A program made the translations under genes and the position numbers. From Gammaproteobacteria bacterium (GTDB lineage: Bacteria; Pseudomonadota; Gammaproteobacteria; Xanthomonadales; Wenzhouxiangellaceae): 34,982 nucleotides of DNA. Positions 27,180-34,982 of this stretch are shown here, in pieces. Every line of letters starts with the position of its first letter. Position 1 is the first letter of the stretch. The notes under the pieces are model-generated. The model searched no databases. It was not told where the DNA came from and worked only from the letters and a program-made list of their open reading frames with translations. The DNA is taken from assembly GCA_009908385.1 (NCBI GenBank), contig JAAAPE010000088.1, positions 1-34,982 on the forward strand. Direction: 5' to 3'.

Positions 27180-27701
27180 ATGATGAATCCAATCCGGGGA
27201 AGAACCCCATTCACGATCGTTTTCCTGGCCTGCGCCGGCTTGCTGGGCTACGCCTACTATGCGCAGTTCGGCCTCGGCCTCGAACCCTGCCCGCTGTGCA
27301 TCCTGCAGCGCCTGGGCTTCATGGTCATGGGGGCCTTCGCCCTGGTCGGGGCGATTCACGGGCCGAAGTCCTGGGGACGCTGGGTCTACGGCATTCCTAT
27401 CCTGGCCGGCGCCGGTTGGGGGATCACCACGGGCGCGCGCCACGTTTGGCTGCAGAACCTGCCGGCCGACCAGGTCCCGGACTGCGGTCCGGGCATGTAT
27501 TTCATGCTCGAATACGATTTCCCGCTCATGGATATCCTGCGCGAGGCATTCACCGGTGCGGGTGAATGCGCGGAGGTGGACTGGAGCTTCCTGGGCCTGT
27601 CGATGCCGATGTGGACGCTGATCTGGTATGTTGGACTTTCGATATTCATCCTGTGGGCGCTGGTCGTCGGCAGGAACGGTTCCAGGAGCCGAGCAAGATG
27701 A
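27180..27701 (+). CDS. dsbB: Disulfide bond formation protein DsbB
   Basis: A 173-residue inner-membrane protein that reoxidises DsbA and passes electrons to quinone. The first periplasmic loop has EPCPLCILQRLGF (C-x-x-C), followed by membrane helices. The second loop carries the DsbA-reactive pair in VPDCGPGMYF and GAGECAEVDW. Four membrane helices are visible and length fits (~175). Two tandem ATGs (27180 and 27183) start the gene; no ribosome site precedes them and the -10 element is very close, which hints at a leaderless message. Its stop overlaps the ATG of the DAHP synthase gene (ATGA). No dsbA lies nearby. Confidence 0.96.
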   Translation: MMNPIRGRTPFTIVFLACAGLLGYAYYAQFGLGLEPCPLCILQRLGFMVMGAFALVGAIHGPKSWGRWVYGIPILAGAGWGITTGARHVWLQNLPADQVPDCGPGMYFMLEYDFPLMDILREAFTGAGECAEVDWSFLGLSMPMWTLIWYVGLSIFILWALVVGRNGSRSRAR

Positions 27702-29068
27702 GCGAGAAGTTCAGGACGATCACGCCGGCGAAGGGCTGGCGCTCCGATTCGTGGCAGCAGCACGAGGCGGGCCAGCAGGCGAGCTATCCCGACGAGATCG
27801 CATTCCGGCATACGCTGGGCCGGCTCGCGTCGATGCCGCCGCTGGTCACTTCCTGGGAGATCCTTTCGCTCAAGGAACAGATCGCCGAGGCGCAGGCCGG
27901 CAAGCGCTTCGTGTTGCAGGGCGGCGACTGCGCCGAACTGTTCGATGATTGCGAACCGACGATCATCGCCAACCGCCTCAAGGTGTTGCTGCAGATGTCG
28001 CTCGTCCTCCTGCACGGCATGGAAAAGCCGGTCGTGCGTATCGGTCGCTTCGCCGGGCAGTACGCCAAGCCGAGGTCGGACGACATGGAGACCCGCGATG
28101 GCGTGACCCTGCCGAGCTATCGCGGCGACCTGATCAACGCACCGGAATTCACCGAGGCCGCCCGCACGCCGGATCCGGAGCGACTGCTTCGTGGCCACGC
28201 GAGTTCGGCGATGACCATGAATTTCGTGCGTGCGCTGGTCGACGGTGGTTTTGCCGACCTGCATCACCCCGAGTACTGGAACCTTGGCTGGCTCGAGCAT
28301 TCGCCGCTGGCCGCCGAGTTCGAGCGCATCGCCGACAGCATCGGCCACTCGGTGCGCTTCATCGAAACCATCACCGGCCAGCAGCCGGGCAGCCTCCGAC
28401 GCGTGGACTTCTTCACCTCCCACGAGGCGCTGCACCTGCACTACGAGCAGGCGCTGACGCGCCGCGTGCCCCGGCAGTGGGGATGGTTCAACCTGTCGAC
28501 CCATTTCCCCTGGATCGGCATGCGCACCGCCGAGCTGGAGGGTGCGCACGTCGAGATGTTCCGGGGCGTGCGCAACCCGATGGGCGTCAAGGTGGGGCCG
28601 GGCATGAGCGCGAGCTGGCTCAAGAGCCTGATCCATACGCTCAATCCCGACAACGAGCCGGGGCGCCTGGTGCTCATCCACCGGATGGGCGCCAGCCAGA
28701 TCGCCGACAAGCTCCCGCCGCTGATCGAGGCCGCGCGCTCGACCGGTTCGCCGGTGCTGTGGATCTGCGACCCCATGCACGGCAACACCGAGAAGACCGA
28801 AAACGGCTACAAGACGCGGCGTTTCGCCAACGTCGTCTCCGAAGTCGAGCAGGCCTTCGATCTCCATGCGGCCTGCGGGTCCCGCCTGGGCGGCGTGCAC
28901 CTGGAATTGACCGGCGAGAACGTGACCGAATGCATCGGCGGCGCACGCGAGCTCGGGGAGCGCGACCTCGGCCGCGCTTACAAGACCACGGTCGACCCCA
29001 GGCTCAACTACGAGCAGGCGCTCGAGCTGTCGATGCGCATCGTCGGAAAGCACCGAAGCCTGGCCTGA
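27698..29068 (+). CDS. Class II 3-deoxy-7-phosphoheptulonate (DAHP) synthase
   Basis: A 456-residue enzyme joining phosphoenolpyruvate and erythrose 4-phosphate, the first step of aromatic amino acid synthesis, in the cytosol. It is the class II (plant-like) type: segments RSDSWQQHEAGQQASYPD, SWEILSLKEQIAEAQAG, FVLQGGDCAELF with the metal-site Cys, RIGRFAGQYAKPRS and VHLELTGENVTECIGG are characteristic. Length fits (~450-460). The ATG at 27698 overlaps the dsbB stop by four bases, so its translation is coupled to DsbB, a pairing without obvious metabolic sense. A strong terminator follows 27 bases after the stop. Confidence 0.97.
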   Translation: MSEKFRTITPAKGWRSDSWQQHEAGQQASYPDEIAFRHTLGRLASMPPLVTSWEILSLKEQIAEAQAGKRFVLQGGDCAELFDDCEPTIIANRLKVLLQMSLVLLHGMEKPVVRIGRFAGQYAKPRSDDMETRDGVTLPSYRGDLINAPEFTEAARTPDPERLLRGHASSAMTMNFVRALVDGGFADLHHPEYWNLGWLEHSPLAAEFERIADSIGHSVRFIETITGQQPGSLRRVDFFTSHEALHLHYEQALTRRVPRQWGWFNLSTHFPWIGMRTAELEGAHVEMFRGVRNPMGVKVGPGMSASWLKSLIHTLNPDNEPGRLVLIHRMGASQIADKLPPLIEAARSTGSPVLWICDPMHGNTEKTENGYKTRRFANVVSEVEQAFDLHAACGSRLGGVHLELTGENVTECIGGARELGERDLGRAYKTTVDPRLNYEQALELSMRIVGKHRSLA

Positions 29069-29095
29069 CACGCCCGTCCGGCACGGGTCATTGAC

Positions 29096-29124
29096 AAAAA
29101 AGCCCGGCACCGCCGGGCTTTTTT
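29096..29124. terminator. Strong bidirectional intrinsic terminator
   Basis: A perfect 13-base stem (29096-29108 and 29112-29124) with a 3-base loop. It has an A-run on the left and a T-run on the right, so it works on both strands. It ends the dsbB-DAHP synthase operon (+) and the mdh-DUF4399 operon (-). Confidence 0.95.
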
Positions 29125-29149
29125 CTTGCGGCGCTTTCGGCCGCCGCGA

Positions 29150-29587
29150 TCACTCCACGGTAATCGTGATCTTCTCCGACATCACCGCCGGGTCGTGCGG
29201 GACGTGGCGGAAGTCGCCCAGCATCAGCTGCAGCGTATGCTGACCCGGTTCCAGCTCGATGCTGACCTCGGTCTGGCCACCGCCGAAGTGAACCACGTTG
29301 TCGCTGGTCGGCAGCGGCCGGTCCATGGGCGGCATGTTCGATTCATCGACGTTGATCAGCAGGTGATGGTGACCGGTGTGTTCCTGGTTCACGCCCGCCG
29401 GGGCCACCCCCATGCCGTCCAGGCCGAAGCGGATGGTGACCGGGCTGCTTACCGCTTCGCCGTCGTTGGGCGAAATGAAGTACACCCGAGCGTCCGCCGG
29501 AGCGCTCGCTCTCTCGAGGCCCTGAGCGGGCGCAATGGCCGGCAGGAGCATCAGGACCGGTACTGCCAGCAGTTTGAGTGTTTGCAT
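29150..29587 (-). CDS. Exported DUF4399 protein
   Basis: A 145-residue exported protein with a signal peptide (MQTLKLLAVPVLMLLPAIAPAQ, split after about residue 21). The mature protein has ARVYFISPNDGEAVSSPV and the DUF4399 mark EHTGHHHLLINVD, a run of histidines that may bind metal, followed by GGGQTEVSIELEPGQHTL. The role is unknown; family members are periplasmic. A strong GGAGGAGG lies about 5 bases before the ATG at 29587, which decides this start over an upstream ATG at 29602. It is 20 bases after mdh, same strand, so it is probably co-transcribed, and it ends at the shared terminator. Confidence 0.9.
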   Translation of the reverse strand: MQTLKLLAVPVLMLLPAIAPAQGLERASAPADARVYFISPNDGEAVSSPVTIRFGLDGMGVAPAGVNQEHTGHHHLLINVDESNMPPMDRPLPTSDNVVHFGGGQTEVSIELEPGQHTLQLMLGDFRHVPHDPAVMSEKITITVE

Positions 29588-29607
29588 GACGACCTCCTCC
29601 AATCGAG

Positions 29608-30588
29608 TCAGAGTAGCGATTCCACGGCCTGTCTTTCTTCGCGCAGTTCCTGGTCGGTCGCGTCGAGACGCGCCCGGGAGAACTCGTTGATCTCGAGGCC
29701 CTGGACGATTTCCCAGCGGCCATTCTCACACGTGCAGGGGAAAGAAAAGATCACGCCCGGCTTGATGCCGTAACTGCCCTCGGAAGGAACGGCCATCGAT
29801 ACCCAGTCGTCGCCGTCGGTGCCCAGCATCCAATCGCGGATGTGGTCGATTGCGCTCGAGGCGGCCGAGGCGGCGCTCGAGGCGCCGCGCGCCTTGATGA
29901 TGGCCGCGCCGCGCTGCTGGACGGTCGGAATGAAGTCGTTTTCGTACCAGTCGCGGTCGACCTGGTCGGTGGCCGTCTTGCCGTCGACGTTGACGTGGTG
30001 GAGGTCGGGATACTGGGTCGAGGAATGATTGCCCCAGATCGTCATCTTCTTGATGCGCGTGTGGTGCGACCCGGTCTTGCTCGCCAGTTGCGCCAGGGCC
30101 CGGTTGTGATCCAGCCGGGTCATCGCGGTAAAGTTCTCCGGCGGCAGATCCGGCGCGTTGGCCTGCGCGATCAGGGCGTTGGTGTTGGCCGGGTTGCCGA
30201 CGACCAGCACCTTGACGTCGCGACTGGCCACGGCGTTGAGGCTCTTGCCCTGCGGGCCGAAGATCTTGCCGTTCTCCGCCAGCAGATCGGCGCGTTCCAT
30301 GCCGTCGCCGCGCGGCTTGGCGCCGACCAGGAGGGCGACATCGGCGTCCTTGAAGCCTTCGTCGAGCTCGGTCGTCGTCACGATGCCGTGCAGCAGGGGC
30401 AGGGCGGCGTCCTCGAGTTCCATGGCCACGCCGCGCAGCGCGTCGATCGCCGGCGGAATCTCGATCAGCTGCAGGATCACGGGCTGGTTTGGGCCCAGCA
30501 TGTCGCCGGCGGCGATTCGAAAACACAGCTGGTAACCGATCTGGCCGGCGGCACCGGTAATGGCCACTCGAACTGGCGGGTTGTTCAT
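29608..30588 (-). CDS. mdh: NAD-dependent malate dehydrogenase
   Basis: A 326-residue enzyme that interconverts malate and oxaloacetate in the TCA cycle. It has the NAD-binding [14 protein letters not shown], the substrate segment [37 protein letters not shown] and the catalytic His in [13 protein letters not shown]. It belongs to the ~328-residue cytosolic type of proteobacteria. AGGAG lies 7 bases before the ATG at 30588, and a TAAAAT element lies upstream at 30623-30628. An upstream in-frame extension has no homology. DUF4399 follows 20 bases downstream. Confidence 0.98.
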   Translation of the reverse strand: MNNPPVRVAITGAAGQIGYQLCFRIAAGDMLGPNQPVILQLIEIPPAIDALRGVAMELEDAALPLLHGIVTTTELDEGFKDADVALLVGAKPRGDGMERADLLAENGKIFGPQGKSLNAVASRDVKVLVVGNPANTNALIAQANAPDLPPENFTAMTRLDHNRALAQLASKTGSHHTRIKKMTIWGNHSSTQYPDLHHVNVDGKTATDQVDRDWYENDFIPTVQQRGAAIIKARGASSAASAASSAIDHIRDWMLGTDGDDWVSMAVPSEGSYGIKPGVIFSFPCTCENGRWEIVQGLEINEFSRARLDATDQELREERQAVESLL

Positions 30589-30622
30589 GGACGGCTCCTG
30601 GATTGTCGGGTGAAAACTCCGC

Positions 30623-30628
30623 ATTTTA
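30623..30628 (-). promoter_or_regulatory. Candidate -10 element for mdh
   Basis: TAAAAT on the minus strand stands 35 bases before the mdh ATG in the divergent gap. The -35 region is poor. Confidence 0.4.
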
Positions 30629-30696
30629 ACGCAAGCCGGGCCCGCGGCTCCGGCCAGCACCCCGTTTCCGGTTTTCGAACCGGCCTCCGGCGACGG

Positions 30697-30702
30697 TATA
30701 GT
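30697..30702 (+). promoter_or_regulatory. Candidate -10 element for the 30733 operon
   Basis: TATAGT lies 30 bases before the ATG at 30733; TTCGAA 17 bases upstream is a weak -35 candidate. A GGAG ribosome site follows before the start. Confidence 0.45.
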
Positions 30703-30732
30703 GTCGGATTGCTGAATCAACTGGAGATCGTG

Positions 30733-31299
30733 ATGCGTCTTGCTTTCTGCCTGGGATCGATGCTGCTGTTTTCCTGCCTTCGGGCCGAGCCGGTCGACGA
30801 GTTCTGGGCAGGCCTCCAGGCCCTGTGCGGCCAGGCTTTCGAGGGCAGGCTGGTAGAGGCACCCGCCGGAGAACGGGATTTCGCCGATCAACGACTGCTG
30901 ATGCATGTGCGCGAATGCTCGGACGACCGGATCCGCATTCCCTTCATCGTCGGCGAGGACCGCTCGCGCACCTGGATACTGAAGCGTCACGGCGATCGCC
31001 TCCAGCTCGAGCACGATCACCGGCACGCCGACGGTTCGCCGGATGCCGTCACCCTGTACGGCGGAACCAGCACCAACGCGGGTCGGGCCGGGGAACAGTA
31101 CTTCCCGGCCGACGAAGCGACCCGTCGCATGATCGAGGCTGCCTTTTCCAACGTCTGGACCATCCAGGTGGATGCCGGCAGGACGTTGACCTATGGTTTG
31201 AGGCGACTGGGCACGGAACGCGTCTTCCGGATCGATTTCGATCTGGCCATGCCGGTCGATCCCCCGCCGGCACCCTGGGGCTGGGAGGATGAATCATGA
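30733..31299 (+). CDS. Conserved exported protein of unknown function, coupled to tesB
   Basis: A 188-residue protein with a signal peptide ([20 protein letters not shown]; cleavage near residue 18). The mature part has [54 protein letters not shown] and [11 protein letters not shown], and [18 protein letters not shown] near the end. The paired Cys in QALCGQ and VRECSD may form a disulfide. I recall similar proteins in many proteobacteria without a known role. GGAG sits 6 bases before ATG 30733. Its stop overlaps the tesB ATG (ATGA), so the two are translationally coupled, though one is exported and the other cytosolic. Confidence 0.83.
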   Translation: MRLAFCLGSMLLFSCLRAEPVDEFWAGLQALCGQAFEGRLVEAPAGERDFADQRLLMHVRECSDDRIRIPFIVGEDRSRTWILKRHGDRLQLEHDHRHADGSPDAVTLYGGTSTNAGRAGEQYFPADEATRRMIEAAFSNVWTIQVDAGRTLTYGLRRLGTERVFRIDFDLAMPVDPPPAPWGWEDES

Positions 31300-32168
31300 A
31301 CGACGCGCTGGCTTCGGTCATCGACCTGCTCGACCTCGAGCGCCTGGAAGACAACCTTTTCCGGGGTCAGAGCCACGATATCGGCGCACCTCAGGTCTTC
31401 GGCGGTCAGATCCTGGGTCAGGCCCTCTCGGCCGCCCACTGCACGGTCGAGGCACGGGCGCCCCATTCGCTTCACGCCTATTTCCTGCGACCGGGCGATT
31501 TCAACCAGCCGGTGGTCTACCAGGTCGAGCGATCGCGCGACGGCGGCAGTTATTCGAACCGGCGCGTCGTGGCGGTCCAGCACGGCCGGCCCATTCTCAA
31601 CCTGGCCGCTTCGTTTCACGCCGGGGAGTCCGGTTTCGATCACCAGTTCGACATGCCGGGGGTGCCGGGGCCCGAGGGGCTGTCGAAGAGTATCGACATC
31701 CAGGATTCGATCATCGACCGGGTCCCCGAGAAGATGCGTAGGCTGCTGGCCCACAGGCCGCCGCTGGAATTCCGTCCCGTCGAGCCGCCGAAGTTCATCG
31801 ACCCGGAGTCGCGGCCGCCGCGCAAGCACGTCTGGATGCGCGCCTGGGACCGGCTGCCCGACGATCCCGAGCTGCATCGCAACCTGCTGACCTACGTGTC
31901 CGATTACGAGCTGTTGGGGACGGCGACCCTGCCGCACGAACTGGACTTCAGCACGCGGCCGGTACAGATGGCCAGCATCGACCACACGCTATGGTTCCAT
32001 CGGCCGTTCCGGGTCGACGATTGGCTGCTTTACGCCTGCGATAGCCCGACCAGCCACGGCGGGCGGGGATTCACGCGCGGACAGTTCTTCAGCCGGTCCG
32101 GTGACCTGGTGGCATCGACGGCGCAGGAGGGCGTGATCCGGCCCTGGGATCCGAGCAAGGCGGGTTGA
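31296..32168 (+). CDS. tesB: Acyl-CoA thioesterase II
   Basis: A 290-residue double hot-dog thioesterase that hydrolyses acyl-CoAs to free fatty acids and CoA in the cytosol. Conserved segments are QVFGGQILGQALSAA, HSLHAYFLRPGD, SDYELLGTA (catalytic Asp), SIDHTLWFHRPFR and VASTAQEGVIR (catalytic Gln). Length matches the E. coli enzyme (286). The ATG at 31296 overlaps the stop of the upstream exported protein. Confidence 0.96.
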   Translation: MNDALASVIDLLDLERLEDNLFRGQSHDIGAPQVFGGQILGQALSAAHCTVEARAPHSLHAYFLRPGDFNQPVVYQVERSRDGGSYSNRRVVAVQHGRPILNLAASFHAGESGFDHQFDMPGVPGPEGLSKSIDIQDSIIDRVPEKMRRLLAHRPPLEFRPVEPPKFIDPESRPPRKHVWMRAWDRLPDDPELHRNLLTYVSDYELLGTATLPHELDFSTRPVQMASIDHTLWFHRPFRVDDWLLYACDSPTSHGGRGFTRGQFFSRSGDLVASTAQEGVIRPWDPSKAG

Positions 32169-32203
32169 TCACCAGCGGAAGTCCGTCGGGCGACTTGCCT
32201 CGC

Positions 32204-32497
32204 TCAGGGTGATTCGGTGCTTCCCGAGCTGCCCTCGAAGCGGTCCGAGAAGATGAAGTCTGCCAGGGCCTGCAGGACATCGGCCCAGAAGCCGCCGGTC
32301 AGGCGCCATTGTCCGCCGCTCAGCTCGCGAGCTTCGGTCGCTTCCCATTGGCCGATCGTGCCCTTCAGCGTCCAGTCGTCACCGGTACTTTCCATGGTGC
32401 CGCCCGACGCGATGGTCCACCGGGTGATTTCGTAGTCCTGGGCGATCGCCGGCGCGGCAAGTACCGCCAGCAGCAGGAGCAGGGCGAGCTTTTTCAT
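32204..32497 (-). CDS. Mini secreted protein with GTIGQ/GGFW module and short C-terminal tail
   Basis: A 97-residue exported protein. A signal peptide (MKKLALLLLLAVLAAPAIAQ) is followed by one module, TRWTIASGGTMESTG then LKGTIGQWEA then SGGQWRLTGGFW, which I recall as a repeated W-T-x-x-x-G-G ... G-T-I-G-Q ... G-G-F-W unit of larger bacterial surface proteins. The end is DFIFSDRFEG plus a Ser/Glu tail. GGAGG lies 8 bases before ATG 32497, favouring it over an ATG at 32524. It is convergent with tesB and separate from the deacylase gene. No function can be given. Confidence 0.8.
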   Translation of the reverse strand: MKKLALLLLLAVLAAPAIAQDYEITRWTIASGGTMESTGDDWTLKGTIGQWEATEARELSGGQWRLTGGFWADVLQALADFIFSDRFEGSSGSTESP

Positions 32498-32582
32498 GGC
32501 CTGACCTCCGAATTGCGCAGTCATGTTCGAACCTACACCTTCTATCGCGAAGCATCAAGCGAGCGGCTCATCCAGCGGCGCT

Positions 32583-33626
32583 TCAGGTCTGCTCGCCGTA
32601 GGGGAAATCCTCCGATTCGAGCGACTCGGTATAGTCCCCGACGCGCTCGTGGGCGATGTCGGTCCGGTAGAAACGTGCGATGTGGTAGACGGCGTCGCCT
32701 TCGTTGACGAGGGGAAGGTTGAGCCGGCCGATCACGATACCGCTGAACGGCGCGACGACTTCGCGTTCCTCCTCGCCGAAGGGGTCGGAGACGACGCCGA
32801 GTACGGTTTCATCGCGGGTGACCCGGTCGCCCAGCTGCACCCAGGCCCGGAAGAGGCCGCTCTGGGGTGCCCGAACCCAGCTGCTCGACCGCGCGACCAC
32901 CGGCGTCGGCGGCGGCTTCTTGCGGGTCCGCGGCAGCATACCGAGCTCGCGCAGGACCCGGATGATTCCCTCGACGCCGCCGCGAATGGCCACCTCGTCG
33001 AAGCGCAGGGCCTCGCCGGCCTCGTAGAGCAGGGTGGGGATCTCGTGGTCCATGGCCGCCATGCGCAGCGAGCCGTCGCGCAGTGCCGAGTTCAGTATGA
33101 CCGGCGTTCCGAATGCCTGCGCCAGGCGCAGGGTTTCCTCGTCGTCGAGGTTGGCCCGAATCTGCGGCAGGTTGCCCCGGTTGATCGCGCCGGTGTGCAG
33201 GTCGATGCCGTGCGTTGCCTGGCTGACGATTTCGGTCATGAAAAGTCGCGCCACGCGCGCCGCCAGGGAGCCGCGCTCGGAACCCGGGAAGCTGCGGTTG
33301 AGATCGCGGCGGTCGGGCAAGTACCGCGACAGGTTGATGAAACCGTGCAGGTTGACGATCGGCACCGCGATCAGCGTGCCCTTGAGGCGCTTGAGCTGGC
33401 GTACCTTGAGCAGTCGGCGGATGATCTCCACGCCGTTGAGTTCGTCTCCGTGGATGGCCGCGGAAATGAAGACGACCGGTCCGGCGCGGCGCCCGCACAG
33501 GACCTGCACCGGCATGGTCGTCGGCGAATGCGTGTAGAGCCGGCCCACTTCGAGGTCGATGCTGCGGCGCTCGCCCGGCTCGACGGTGACGCCGCCGATG
33601 GTGAGGGGGGTGTTCTTGCTCGTCAT
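32583..33626 (-). CDS. Succinylglutamate desuccinylase/aspartoacylase family protein
   Basis: A 347-residue M14-type zinc deacylase. Zinc and active-site segments are AAIHGDELNGVEIIRR (H-x-x-E), RDLNRSFPG and GIDLHTGA (second His). The conserved Glu is likely in TLLYEAGEALRF. Residues about 265-330 form a barrel-sandwich region with APFSGIVIGR and NLPLVNEGDAV, similar to lipoyl-type folds. The true substrate is unknown; family members remove acyl groups from amino acids or act on peptides. ATG 33626 is preferred because family homology starts there. It begins 5 bases after the MgtC/DUF4010 stop, so it is the second gene of an operon. Confidence 0.9.
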   Translation of the reverse strand: MTSKNTPLTIGGVTVEPGERRSIDLEVGRLYTHSPTTMPVQVLCGRRAGPVVFISAAIHGDELNGVEIIRRLLKVRQLKRLKGTLIAVPIVNLHGFINLSRYLPDRRDLNRSFPGSERGSLAARVARLFMTEIVSQATHGIDLHTGAINRGNLPQIRANLDDEETLRLAQAFGTPVILNSALRDGSLRMAAMDHEIPTLLYEAGEALRFDEVAIRGGVEGIIRVLRELGMLPRTRKKPPPTPVVARSSSWVRAPQSGLFRAWVQLGDRVTRDETVLGVVSDPFGEEEREVVAPFSGIVIGRLNLPLVNEGDAVYHIARFYRTDIAHERVGDYTESLESEDFPYGEQT

Positions 33627-33631
33627 GGCGT

Positions 33632-34906
33632 CTATCCGGTGAAGTGCGTGGCGAATGCTGCGGTGAGAGCGAGCACTGATCCGGCGGCAAGTGGCAGGAG
33701 TACGCGAAACCCGAGGGGCCTGCCGCCGATGCTCAGGGCCATGCCGCCCTTGACCAGAGAGTTGGCTCCGGCCGCGATCACGATGCCCACGGTGGCGACC
33801 TGAAGCGAAATGTCCTGCTCGCTCATTCTGGCCAGCGACAGGGTGATGGCATCCACGTCCGCCAGGCCGGACGCCGCCGCCAGGGCCCAGAGCCCGGCGT
33901 CGCCGGCCCATTCGGAAAGCGCCTTGCCCAGCAACATGATCAGTGCCAGCAGGCCGCCGAAGAGCAGCGCCGATTTGAGCTCCATCGGGTTGCGTATCAG
34001 GGCTTCCTCGCCTTCGGCCGGCTTTCGCGACAGTCCGCTCATCAGGTAGAAGCCGACCGGTGCCAGCGTGGCGCCGAGCAGGAGCAGTGCCGGCAGCCAC
34101 AGCGACTCGAACAGCGGGGCGTGAATCAGCGTGGCCACAGCCATCATGCGGGCGATCATCGCGCCGCAGGCCAGCAGGATCCCGGCCGCGAGCACCGGGG
34201 AAAGCACGGGTTCGCGTGCGCCGATCCGGGCAAAGGCCAGCGTCGTGGCGGTGGACGAGGCCATGCCGCCGAACAGGCCGCCGAAAATGATGCCGCGGCT
34301 CGCGCCGAACACGCGGATCGCGATGTAGCCGAAGAACGAGATGCCGGCGATGAGCACGACCATGAGCCAGATCACGTAGGGATTGAGCGCATCCCAGGGG
34401 CCGTAGCCGCGGTCGGGGAGCATGGGCAGAAGCACGACCGAAATCAGAAGGAGCTTCAGGCCCGCCGTCAGTTCCTCCCGCCGGAGCACGTCGAGCATGC
34501 CGTGGAGTCGTTCCTTGTAGCCGAGCAGCATGGCCATGACGATGGCCGCTGCAGACGCCAGGGCGATCTGGCCGACGCCGGCCAGGGCCGCGAACAGGAA
34601 GGTGGCCATCGCCGCCGTTTCGCTGGTGATGCCGAAGTCGTGGCCGGCGCGCGTGGTCACCACGTAGGCGGTCGCGCTGGCGATGGCCAGGCCGATGAAG
34701 ACCAGGCCGATGAGCCAGTAGGCGCCATCCTGGCCGAGGTATCCGACGACGCCGCCGATGAGACCGATGAGCGCGTAGGTGCGCAGGCCCGCCACACGCT
34801 GGCCTTCCTCGATCTCGCGCCGTTTCCAGCCGCGTTCGACGCCGACCAGCAGGCCGATGGCCAGGGCCACCGCCAGGCGGGCGAACGGTTCGATTTCCGC
34901 ACTCAT
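33632..34906 (-). CDS. MgtC/DUF4010 family membrane protein
   Basis: A 424-residue polytopic inner-membrane protein. The N-terminal part (about residues 1-140) is MgtC-like with AIGLLVGVERGW and GLRTYALIGLIGG. The rest is DUF4010, with GGLFGGMASSTATTL, SGLADVDAITLSLARMSE and about ten helices in all. The fold suggests ion or small-solute handling, but the substrate is unknown. ATG at 34906 follows AGGG by about 8 bases; a GTG two codons upstream (34912) is possible. The deacylase gene lies 5 bases downstream, so they share a message. The 76 bases upstream of the start show no clear promoter. Confidence 0.9.
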   Translation of the reverse strand: MSAEIEPFARLAVALAIGLLVGVERGWKRREIEEGQRVAGLRTYALIGLIGGVVGYLGQDGAYWLIGLVFIGLAIASATAYVVTTRAGHDFGITSETAAMATFLFAALAGVGQIALASAAAIVMAMLLGYKERLHGMLDVLRREELTAGLKLLLISVVLLPMLPDRGYGPWDALNPYVIWLMVVLIAGISFFGYIAIRVFGASRGIIFGGLFGGMASSTATTLAFARIGAREPVLSPVLAAGILLACGAMIARMMAVATLIHAPLFESLWLPALLLLGATLAPVGFYLMSGLSRKPAEGEEALIRNPMELKSALLFGGLLALIMLLGKALSEWAGDAGLWALAAASGLADVDAITLSLARMSEQDISLQVATVGIVIAAGANSLVKGGMALSIGGRPLGFRVLLPLAAGSVLALTAAFATHFTG

Positions 34907-34982
34907 GCTCACAACCCTATCGTCACACGATCGAAACCACAGCGTAGCGCGAACGCGCCCGGAATGAATGCCAGCCGAGGCC

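Noticed and set aside
30733-31299. CpcT/CpeT chromophore lyase identity for the tesB-linked protein
   Set aside because: Length and small conserved patches first suggested it, but the bilin-lyase motifs are not evident and there are no phycobilin genes; left as unknown.

Overview
The window is about 35 kb of high-GC, densely coded bacterial chromosome. The conserved run queA-tgt-yajC-secD-secF, class II DAHP synthase, histidine-utilisation genes, dsbB and many secreted proteins with long beta-rich tails point to a gammaproteobacterium. Protein style (short C-terminal I/M-F-x-D-x-F-D/E tails, repeated G-N/H-W/Y-F/Y-x-P modules, PA-domain peptidases) suggests Lysobacterales or a relative such as Wenzhouxiangella; that placement is inference from memory. 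No rRNA, tRNA, CRISPR array, insertion sequence or prophage was seen, and no gap between genes exceeds 300 bases.

Layout. 1-5844 (+): the 3' part of a large secreted subtilase with an inserted PA domain, then a translationally coupled pair of sugar transferases (a GT2 polyprenyl-phosphate sugar synthase type and a GT-C membrane transferase). 5807-7782 (-): a TVP38/TMEM64 membrane protein and kynureninase, the former overlapping the GT-C gene tail to tail. 7937-13961 (+): queuosine tRNA modification (queA, tgt) and the Sec accessory complex (yajC, secD, secF), with a small exported protein overlapping the end of secF. 14047-17064: a transmembrane Ser/Thr kinase with TPR repeats facing, tail to tail, an ECF sigma factor that lacks the usual acidic region 2 motif. 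17189-17728 (+): an exported protein of unknown function.

17786-25262: the histidine degradation genes hutI, hutH and hutU (-), split by a (+) two-gene operon for a small exported protein and a PA-domain zinc metalloprotease. An 18-bp inverted repeat lies between hutH and hutI. 25333-29068: a small membrane protein (-), then a lipoprotein alpha/beta hydrolase, dsbB and class II DAHP synthase (+), closed by a strong bidirectional terminator. 29150-30588 (-): malate dehydrogenase and a DUF4399 protein. 30733-32168 (+): a conserved exported unknown coupled to acyl-CoA thioesterase II. 32204-34906 (-): a mini secreted protein, then an operon of an MgtC/DUF4010 membrane protein and an AstE/aspartoacylase-type deacylase.

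Themes. Housekeeping blocks (queuosine and Sec, Hut, Mdh, TesB) alternate with accessory genes for extracellular proteolysis and envelope functions. The most promising parts are: (a) the kinase/ECF sigma pair, whose sigma lacks the acidic clamp-contact motif and may need phosphorylation; (b) the PA-metalloprotease operon inside the hut cluster; and (c) the C-terminal modules and tails shared by secreted proteins across the window.
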